Origin: an uncultured Duncaniella sp.
Lineage (GTDB): Bacteria; Bacteroidota; Bacteroidia; Bacteroidales; Muribaculaceae
Assembly: GCA_910588795.1 (NCBI GenBank)
Contig: CAJURI010000030.1
Coordinates: 1-29,288 of the forward strand
Length of the DNA: 29,288 nt
Direction: 5' to 3'
This document shows, one piece after another, positions 23,722-29,288 of the stretch (within the stretch, counting starts at the first letter, position 1; every line of letters begins with the position of its first letter). The notes under the pieces were generated by a model. The model was not told the DNA's origin. It searched no databases and worked only from the letters and a program-made list of their open reading frames with translations. The position numbers were made by a program, and so were the translations under genes.

Positions 23722-24540
23722 ATGAAGCCACTGACAGTTTTCACACCGACATTCAACAGTGCCCACACCCTGCGGCGGCTTTACGAAAGCCTTGTCACAC
23801 AGTCATGCCCCGATTTCGAATGGCTTGTGATCGACAACGGCTCCACTGATTTCACCCGCCGGCTCGTCGAAGGGTTCAGGCAGGAAGGGAGAATACACGT
23901 GACATATATCCATCAGGAGCATGGAGGACCTCACACAGTCTACGCGGCCGCTTATGCCAATATATCCACCGAGTTATGCGTGTGCATCGATGCGGACAAC
24001 TTCATGCCCGAGGATGCCGTGGAGACAATACTGTCGGCCTGGCAAGGATGCGGCTCTCCGTCAGCCCATGCCGGACTGATAGGGCTGAACTGCCATATGG
24101 AAACTATGGAGACAATAGGCCGGCCATTCCCCGACGGAATGAACGAAGCTTATTTTCCCAACCTGTACTCACATGGCTTCAACCTGCACAACTGCACGCC
24201 GGTGACACGCACAGACCTGATGCGTGCCGCTGTCATTCCGTCCGAATGTGACGTGGACAAAGATCTCTATTTCCTGTATTCACTGCTACAGATGTCCGAC
24301 TCCCTGCCCGTGCTGACAGTGAATGCATGCTTTTCCATAACCGACACACAGGTGAGGATGGACACCCGCACGCAAGAGAGCATATTCAGAAAGTATGCCG
24401 ATTCCCCGCACAGCTTCGCCGCGCTCCGGCATCTTGAAATGAGGCTGAAGCATACCTCACTGCTTCAGGCCGTCCGTTCCGCCCTGCATTACGTTGCGAT
24501 AAGACTGTATATCCACCTCTCACAGCGTTATAAGAAATAA
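23722..24540 (+). CDS. Family 2 glycosyltransferase
   Basis: GT2 enzymes transfer a sugar from a nucleotide-sugar donor with inversion. The 272-residue product opens with the GT-A Rossmann start TVFTPTFNSAHTLRRLYESL, then VIDNGSTDFT, and the metal-binding acidic motif CIDADN near residue 88-93. EAYFPNLYSHGFNLHNCTPV and SECDVDKDLYFLYS form the acceptor side. The C-terminus (LHYVAIRLYIHLSQRYKK) is a basic amphipathic helix likely to touch the membrane. No transmembrane helix. It lies 6 bases after the TlpA-like gene. Sugar and acceptor are unknown, and no glycan cluster surrounds it. Confidence 0.92.
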   Translation: MKPLTVFTPTFNSAHTLRRLYESLVTQSCPDFEWLVIDNGSTDFTRRLVEGFRQEGRIHVTYIHQEHGGPHTVYAAAYANISTELCVCIDADNFMPEDAVETILSAWQGCGSPSAHAGLIGLNCHMETMETIGRPFPDGMNEAYFPNLYSHGFNLHNCTPVTRTDLMRAAVIPSECDVDKDLYFLYSLLQMSDSLPVLTVNACFSITDTQVRMDTRTQESIFRKYADSPHSFAALRHLEMRLKHTSLLQAVRSALHYVAIRLYIHLSQRYKK

Positions 24541-24598
24541 TACGCACGATCAATCTCACAACACCCGCTATCGGCACACATGACAAAGCCACAGATGA

Positions 24599-24687
24599 TG
24601 TGTCATAACGTCCGTATATAAAGAAATTACCCTTGCTGCAGCTATCTGCGGCAAGGGTAATTTCTTTAGGAAGGGTGTTTTGACACA
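24599..24687. repeat. 89-bp dispersed hairpin element, copy 2
   Basis: Same 89-bp unit as 7754-7842, with inverted ends TGTGTCA (24599-24605) and TGACACA (24681-24687). About 6 of 89 positions differ by eye. It lies between the convergent ends of the glycosyltransferase (+) and the SIMPL gene (-), the same type of site as copy 1. The internal hairpin is longer here (21 bp with one wobble), so this copy looks closer to the ancestral form. Confidence 0.85.
24621..24666. terminator. Bidirectional hairpin terminator within repeat copy 2
   Basis: A 21-bp stem (left arm 24621-24641 starting AAGAAATTACCC, right arm 24646-24666 ending GGGTAATTTCTT) with a CTAT tetraloop and a single T/G wobble. The AT-rich foot gives a U-tract on either strand, the usual shape of a bidirectional intrinsic terminator. 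It separates two convergent genes. Confidence 0.65.
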
Positions 24688-24731
24688 CCCTCCATTGTTC
24701 TTATAGAGCCGGACTATAAAGTATTCACCGT

Positions 24732-25421
24732 CTAATCCTCAAGATAGTAGACTATGGTCGACACCACCCTTACCTTCTTGATAAACGGCGTGCTCGAATC
24801 GGAATCATCTATCGAGAACTGGCCCTGCGACGCAGTCTTGATCTTGCCTACACGGCTGTCGCTGTCGGCTGCAAACTGGTCGGCAGCAGCACGCGCATTC
24901 TTCGTTGCCTCGGCAATCATCTCAGGCTTGATGTCGTTAAGACCTGTGAACTGATAATTTATATAGGAGTTGGAGAACGCTATCCCCTCCTTAAGCAGCT
25001 CGCTCTGACGGTTGAGCAGCTCGCGCACCTTGTCGACCTTCTTGGTGGTCACGGTGACAGTGCAGTTTATGGAATAGTTGTACTTGAACGAGTCCGAGGC
25101 ATAGCGGTTGCTTGCGGCATCATATGCGTCAGGTGGATTTACGGAGATCTCATCGGGCGAGATCCCGTTGGAGGTCAGAAATTTGACTATTATCTCATTG
25201 TTAAAGCTTACTTTGTTGTACATTGTCACGAGGTCATTTCCTGCTATGCTGTAGGCAATGGGCCATGTCACCAGATTGGCAGGGACCTCTCGCTCCGCAA
25301 GTCCTCTCACAGTGACCTCTCTGTCGCGGAACGCGATATTGTCAATACCGGCCTTGAGTGTAAACCCCAGCACAATGAGCGCGACGGCCAGAAGCGCGGC
25401 CGGGATAATCTTGCTTTTCAT
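24732..25421 (-). CDS. SIMPL-domain (DUF541) envelope protein
   Basis: The 229-residue protein has an N-terminal signal anchor (IIPAALLAVALIVLGFTL, residues 5-22) and a single SIMPL/DUF541 domain (VTVRGLAEREVPANLVTWPI; FLTSNGISPDEISV; YNYSINCTVTVTTKKVDKVR; ARAAADQFAADSDSRVGKI). SIMPL proteins are periplasmic or membrane-anchored; their activity is mostly unknown, with one member tied to oxidative stress (YggE) and another to signalling in animals. Single gene with its own promoter, convergent with the glycosyltransferase across repeat copy 2. Confidence 0.9.
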   Translation of the reverse strand: MKSKIIPAALLAVALIVLGFTLKAGIDNIAFRDREVTVRGLAEREVPANLVTWPIAYSIAGNDLVTMYNKVSFNNEIIVKFLTSNGISPDEISVNPPDAYDAASNRYASDSFKYNYSINCTVTVTTKKVDKVRELLNRQSELLKEGIAFSNSYINYQFTGLNDIKPEMIAEATKNARAAADQFAADSDSRVGKIKTASQGQFSIDDSDSSTPFIKKVRVVSTIVYYLED

Positions 25422-25470
25422 AAATAAATGTTATGTTAGGTGATGTTTCATTTACGAGTCTTGCAGACAA

Positions 25471-25478
25471 CAAATATA
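25471..25478 (-). promoter_or_regulatory. -7 box of the SIMPL gene
   Basis: TATATTTG on the minus strand matches the -7 consensus and lies 50 bases upstream of the ATG at 25421. No clear -33 element. Confidence 0.45.
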
Positions 25479-25532
25479 GGAAGTTTTTTCATTATATATG
25501 CCTGCAGCATGGTTAAAAACTATTATTTTATG

Positions 25533-25540
25533 TAACTTTG
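25533..25540 (+). promoter_or_regulatory. -7 box of the DegT-type aminotransferase gene
   Basis: TAACTTTG, an exact -7 box, 42 bases before the ATG at 25583 in a strongly AT-rich stretch. No TTTG at proper spacing was seen. Confidence 0.5.
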
Positions 25541-25582
25541 CGTCCGTAAAATTTCAACCCGTCTGATATCTCAAATAAGGAA

Positions 25583-26755
25583 ATGACAGCAACACGACGC
25601 ATTCATCTATGCCTCTGCCACATGAGCGGAAATGAACAGAGATATATCGACGAAGCTTTCGCCGACAACTGGGTAGTGCCTCTGGGACCCAATGTGGATG
25701 CCTTCGAGAAGGATCTTCAGGCATTCATGTCAAAGGACGACCCCTCGCGCAGCCATATACGCATAGCCGCTGTCTCGTCAGGGACAGCAGCCATACATCT
25801 GGGGCTTGTCCTTGCAGGAGTCAGGGCGGGCGACGAAGTGATGTGCCAGAGCTTCACTTTCGCGGCGTCGGCCAACCCGGTCACCTATCAGGGGGCGACA
25901 CCGGTGTTCATCGACTCAGAGCCGCAGAGCTGGAACATGGATCCCGAACTCCTGGACACCGCCATAGCCGACCGTGTAGCAAAGACCGGACGGAAGCCCC
26001 GCGCCATAATACCCGTGCACCTCTACGGCATGCCGGCAAAGATGGACGAGATCATGGAGGTGGCACGCAGATGGGACATACCTGTGGTCGAGGATGCCGC
26101 AGAGGCTCTCGGATCACGCTACAAAGGGCATGCATGCGGCACATTCGGCACCTACGGAGCTCTCAGCTTCAACGGCAACAAGATGATAACCACCTCGGGA
26201 GGGGGCGCGCTCGTGTGTCCTGATGACGAAAGCCGCGCCCGGGCTGTGTTCTTCGCCACCCAGGCCCGCGAGGCATTCCCTTATTACCAGCATGAACACA
26301 TAGGATACAATTACCGCATGAGCAACATCTGCGCCGGCATAGGACGCGGACAGATGACTGTGCTTGACGACCATATAGCCCACCACCGCAAGCTCGCGGC
26401 CCTGTACGCCACACTGCTTTCCGACGTGGACGGCGTTGAATTCCACGGCAACCCCGACAACAGTTCGGACGCCAACTTCTGGCTGTCGACAATAACCATC
26501 GACCCGGAACTCACCGGAGGACTGACTCCCGACAGGATGAGACTTCATTTCGAGTCGCTGAATGTGGAGACACGCCTTCTGTGGAAACCCATGCACATGC
26601 AGCCTGTGTTCAAAGACGCCCCGGCTTATACCAACGGCGTCAGCTCCCGACTGTTCAGCCGGGGGCTGTGCCTGCCGTCAGGCCCGTGGGTGACAGCGGA
26701 GGATGTAGAGATGATAGCCGGCGAAATCAGGAAGCTTGCCGCCGGAAAGCTCTGA
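25583..26755 (+). CDS. DegT/DnrJ/EryC1/StrS-family PLP aminotransferase
   Basis: These enzymes aminate keto-sugars of nucleotide sugars for surface glycans, using pyridoxal phosphate. The 390-residue protein has WVVPLGPNVDAFEKDL, the PLP-phosphate loop SSGTAAIHLGL, SFTFAASANPVTYQGATPVF, VHLYGMPAKMDEI, VEDAAEALGSRYKG, and the Schiff-base lysine Lys200 in SFNGNKMITTSGGG. GYNYRMSNICAGIGRGQM and RLFSRGLCLPSG complete the family pattern. Full length. It looks like the PglE/WbpE branch that makes amino or diacetamido sugars (inference), but no partner dehydratase or acetyltransferase is near. It ends 6 bases from the convergent leucine-rich-repeat gene. Confidence 0.93.
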   Translation: MTATRRIHLCLCHMSGNEQRYIDEAFADNWVVPLGPNVDAFEKDLQAFMSKDDPSRSHIRIAAVSSGTAAIHLGLVLAGVRAGDEVMCQSFTFAASANPVTYQGATPVFIDSEPQSWNMDPELLDTAIADRVAKTGRKPRAIIPVHLYGMPAKMDEIMEVARRWDIPVVEDAAEALGSRYKGHACGTFGTYGALSFNGNKMITTSGGGALVCPDDESRARAVFFATQAREAFPYYQHEHIGYNYRMSNICAGIGRGQMTVLDDHIAHHRKLAALYATLLSDVDGVEFHGNPDNSSDANFWLSTITIDPELTGGLTPDRMRLHFESLNVETRLLWKPMHMQPVFKDAPAYTNGVSSRLFSRGLCLPSGPWVTAEDVEMIAGEIRKLAAGKL

Positions 26756-26761
26756 TACGAA

Positions 26762-27526
26762 CTACATTACGGCCTTTGAATACACCGGAGTGACAACCGC
26801 TCCGTCATACTGCCATGCTGCGGAGGTGAAGTGGGCGGGGACAGATGCCGCGTCAAACCATGCCTTTACAGCAAACTCTGTGCCATTGCCGGGATTGCCT
26901 TCGATATCCAGCAGGCTGAGCTGACGGCAGGACGATATGTCAAGCGAGGAGAGCAGATTGTTCTCACACTGCAGCTGCCTCAGTTCCGGACAACGCGCCA
27001 CATTTATGGAAGTAATACGGTTCTCTCCGCACACCACAAACTCTACATCGGGATTGCCGCTCAGGTCAAGCGTAGCTATGGCATTACGAGCGCACTTGAG
27101 GATCTCAAGATCAGGATTGCCGCTCAGATCAAGCGACGTCAGCTGATTGGCATCGCAGTTCAGCTCCTCAAGGTCAGGATTGTGGGTAAGGTCTATAGAG
27201 GTGAGCTTATTGAAATCACAGCTGAGACGCTCAAGCTCCGTAAGGTACTCGATCCCCTTCAGAGAGGTGATATCGCCGCCACTTAGCGGATTGCCGCCCA
27301 CGTCCACAATCTTGAGGTCCATGACATCGCTGTAAAGGATACGGTCGGCATTCTTTATGTATCCTTTCTCCTGCAGTTTCTGAGCGAAAGCAGGGTCGAT
27401 CTGTGCGGTTATGTCCGTCCCGGGGGCCGGAGTATAGGAGTCCACCGCATTATCATCGTCGTCACTACATGCCGTAAAGGCTAACAATGCCGTAACCAAC
27501 GGCATGAATCGGAATATTCTTTTCAT
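26762..27526 (-). CDS. Leucine-rich-repeat lipoprotein
   Basis: The 254-residue product is a lipoprotein (acylated Cys at residue 20, LLAFTAC) with an acidic SDDDD sequence just after it, a feature linked to surface export of Bacteroidetes lipoproteins. The start at 27526 is chosen for the signal peptide. A middle region (about residues 90-210) has five full 21-residue leucine-rich repeats and a partial sixth, of the form LxxLxCxxNxLTSLDLSxNPD, an internalin-like or BspA-like pattern. The Cys at the sixth repeat position is kept in all five full repeats. The C-terminus is a short cap (FAVKAWFDAASVPAHF). Such proteins bind other proteins or host ligands, but no ligand is visible. Convergent with the aminotransferase gene, 6 bases apart. 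Confidence 0.88.
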   Translation of the reverse strand: MKRIFRFMPLVTALLAFTACSDDDDNAVDSYTPAPGTDITAQIDPAFAQKLQEKGYIKNADRILYSDVMDLKIVDVGGNPLSGGDITSLKGIEYLTELERLSCDFNKLTSIDLTHNPDLEELNCDANQLTSLDLSGNPDLEILKCARNAIATLDLSGNPDVEFVVCGENRITSINVARCPELRQLQCENNLLSSLDISSCRQLSLLDIEGNPGNGTEFAVKAWFDAASVPAHFTSAAWQYDGAVVTPVYSKAVM

Positions 27527-27906
27527 AATTACATCTTGTTTTGACTTGCCTGTATAACACCACGGCGGCATAAATAGTTCTCTCGTCCCGACACCATATC
27601 TATCTGTAAACTTGATATTTCACTTACTGTCGACGGCTCATTTCATTATCTCCGCACGCTATAATGCCACAAACGGCACATATATGCCGGGCATAGAGCA
27701 ATTGTCGCAGGCAGGAAGTGCCATAATCTAAATAAAAAATACTTACACTCACACATATTTTAATTACGCTTTGGGATTTCTGAGAAATTTTGTAATTTTG
27801 TGCGGGGTATTCCCAGCCGGACAAGGCGCGGAATTTTCTCCTTAACGGAATCGTCTAATACCTTCTAAGTTATTGTAACGATACATATTTTTCTATAAAT
27901 ATCACT
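27527..27906. other. Divergent intergenic region, no gene
   Basis: About 380 bases between the leucine-rich-repeat lipoprotein and the oxidoreductase gene. The right half is AT-rich and holds the oxidoreductase promoter and a leader of about 100 bases (27806-27906). For the lipoprotein only a one-mismatch box TATTTATG is seen on the minus strand. A short minus-strand frame at 27624-27824 looks like chance. No RNA gene or riboswitch was recognised. Confidence 0.5.
27770..27800 (+). promoter_or_regulatory. Promoter of pyruvate:ferredoxin oxidoreductase
   Basis: A full Bacteroidetes promoter: -33 TTTG (27770-27773), 19-base spacer, -7 TAATTTTG (27793-27800). Expected start of transcription is near 27806, leaving a leader of about 100 bases before the ATG at 27907. 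It is one of the best promoter matches in the window, as suits a highly expressed fermentation enzyme. Confidence 0.75.
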
Positions 27907-29288
27907 ATGAGCAAAGAAAAAAAATTTCTGACATGTGATGGCAACCAGGCAGCCGCCCACGTGAGCTATATGTTCTCCGAGGTAGCCGCCATCTACCCCA
28001 TCACCCCGTCGTCAACCATGGCTGAATATGTTGACGAATGGGCAGCCGCAGGGCGCAAAAACATCTTCGGCGAGACAGTCCTCGTACAGGAAATGCAGAG
28101 CGAAGGCGGTGCGGCAGGAGCAGTGCACGGATCACTCCAGGCAGGCGCGCTGACCACCACCTACACCGCATCTCAGGGTCTCCTCCTGATGATCCCCAAC
28201 ATGTACAAGATTGCCGGCGAGCTCCTCCCCTGCGTGTTCCATGTTTCAGCACGTACCATAGCCAGCAACGCTCTCTCGATATTCGGTGACCATCAGGATG
28301 TGCTCTCATGCCGCCAGACAGGCTTCGCCATGCTTGCCGAAGGTTCCGTACAGGAAGTTATGGACCTTGCCGGTGTAGCACACCTCTCCACCATCAAGAG
28401 CCGCGTCCCCTTCATCAACTTCTTCGACGGATTCCGCACATCTCACGAGATCCAGAAGATCGAGGCTATGGACCAGGACGATCTTGCTCCCCTCGTTGAC
28501 CAGAAGGCTCTTGCCGAGTTCCGCGAACGCGCTCTCAACCCGCAGAACCCTGTGGCACGCGGCATGGCAGAGAATAGCGACGTGTTCTTCCAGCACCGCG
28601 AGTCATGCAACGTATATTATGACCGTGTCCCCGAGATCGTCGAGGAGTACATGAAGGAGATCACCCGCATCACAGGCCGTGAATACGGACTCTTCAACTA
28701 CTACGGCGATCCTGAAGCTGACCGCGTGATCATCGCAATGGGCTCTTCGACCCAGGCCGCACAGGAAGCGATCGACCACCTGCGCGCCAAGGGTGAGAAG
28801 GTAGGTCTCGTATCCGTTCACCTCTACCGTCCTTTCTCAGCCAAGCACTTCCTCGCAGCTGTCCCCAAGACCGCAAAGCGCATCGCTGTGCTTGACCGCA
28901 CCAAGGAGCCCGGCGCAAACGGCGAGCCCCTGTATCTCGATGTTGTGGACTGCTTCTACGGCCAGCCCGACGCACCCGTCATCGTAGGCGGACGCTACGG
29001 ACTCGCTTCCAAGGACACCACACCCGCACAGATCATCTCTGTGTTCGAGAACCTTGCTCTTCCCACTCCCAAGGACCACTTCACCCTCGGCATCGTTGAC
29101 GATGTCACCTTCACATCACTTCCCCTCAAGGAAGAGATCGCTCTCGGCGGCGAAGGCACTTTCGAAGCCAAGTTCTACGGCCTCGGAGCCGACGGTACAG
29201 TGGGCGCCAACAAGAACTCCGTGAAGATCATCGGCGACAACACCGACAAGTACTGCCAGGCTTACTTCGCATATGACTCCAAGAAGTC
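27907..29288 (+). CDS. nifJ: Pyruvate:ferredoxin (flavodoxin) oxidoreductase, N-terminal part
   Basis: This cytosolic thiamine-diphosphate and iron-sulfur enzyme oxidises pyruvate to acetyl-CoA and CO2 and passes electrons to ferredoxin or flavodoxin, central to fermentation in Bacteroidales. The visible 460 codons begin MSKEKKFLTCDGNQAAAHVS and show domain I with the pyruvate-binding YPITPSSTMAEYVDEW and VQEMQSEGGAAGAVHGSL, then ARTIASNALSIFGDHQDV, domain II (DRVIIAMGSSTQAAQEAI; YRPFSAKHFLAAVP; AVLDRTKEPGANGEPLY) and the start of domain III (GEGTFEAKFYGLGADGTVG). The frame is open to the window edge; a full protein is about 1170-1200 residues, so the ferredoxin-like and TPP domains lie outside. 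Confidence 0.96.
   Translation, partial: MSKEKKFLTCDGNQAAAHVSYMFSEVAAIYPITPSSTMAEYVDEWAAAGRKNIFGETVLVQEMQSEGGAAGAVHGSLQAGALTTTYTASQGLLLMIPNMYKIAGELLPCVFHVSARTIASNALSIFGDHQDVLSCRQTGFAMLAEGSVQEVMDLAGVAHLSTIKSRVPFINFFDGFRTSHEIQKIEAMDQDDLAPLVDQKALAEFRERALNPQNPVARGMAENSDVFFQHRESCNVYYDRVPEIVEEYMKEITRITGREYGLFNYYGDPEADRVIIAMGSSTQAAQEAIDHLRAKGEKVGLVSVHLYRPFSAKHFLAAVPKTAKRIAVLDRTKEPGANGEPLYLDVVDCFYGQPDAPVIVGGRYGLASKDTTPAQIISVFENLALPTPKDHFTLGIVDDVTFTSLPLKEEIALGGEGTFEAKFYGLGADGTVGANKNSVKIIGDNTDKYCQAYFAYDSKK

Noticed and set aside
27624..27824. A 66-codon minus-strand frame in the gap before nifJ
   Set aside because: It overlaps the nifJ promoter, has no domain and shows no upstream signal.

Overview
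The window reads as chromosome of a GC-rich gut Bacteroidales, most likely a Muribaculaceae (S24-7) relative. The reasons are a SusC/SusD locus, lipoproteins of Bacteroidetes-only families (DUF4843, PKD-like, DUF4271), repeated Bacteroidetes-type -7 boxes (TAnnTTTG) in AT-rich gaps, and the order DUF4271-hemD-rnpA-yidD-tatD. The family-level placement is inference; the phylum is secure. No tRNA, rRNA, CRISPR array, integrase or transposase was seen.

Layout. (1) 1-7722 (+): a SusC/SusD nutrient-uptake locus without any carbohydrate enzyme: SusC porin, SusD, two small surface lipoproteins and a secreted thioredoxin. The SusC gene has no 5' end here: in-frame stops lie directly upstream of the plug domain. 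(2) 7754-7842: an 89-bp hairpin repeat in a convergent gap, with a near-identical copy at 24599-24687. (3) 7911-8429 (-) ferritin, divergent from 8564-12521 (+): a WecA/MraY-like sugar-phosphate transferase, hflX, a NodB-type deacetylase and queG. (4) 12448-15958 (-): LOG protein, DUF4271, hemD, rnpA, yidD, tatD, tightly packed. (5) 16008-18988 (-): four genes centred on a phage portal-like protein, with no terminase, capsid, tail, integrase or lysis gene. (6) 19140-20820 (+): bioB overlapping a ThiF/MoeB-like gene. (7) 20915-24540 (+): a MetE-like protein lacking the usual zinc ligands, a TlpA-like thioredoxin protein and a family 2 glycosyltransferase. (8) 24732-25421 (-) SIMPL protein; 25583-26755 (+) DegT-type aminotransferase; 26762-27526 (-) leucine-rich-repeat lipoprotein. 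(9) 27907 to the end (+): start of pyruvate:ferredoxin oxidoreductase.

Most genes are housekeeping or envelope functions of an anaerobic gut commensal. The parts that stand out are the portal-like cassette next to bioB, an unusual cysteine set in BioB together with its overlapping zinc-less ThiF-like partner, the 5'-less susC that looks like the OFF partner of an invertible locus, and the paired 89-bp hairpin elements placed between convergent genes.
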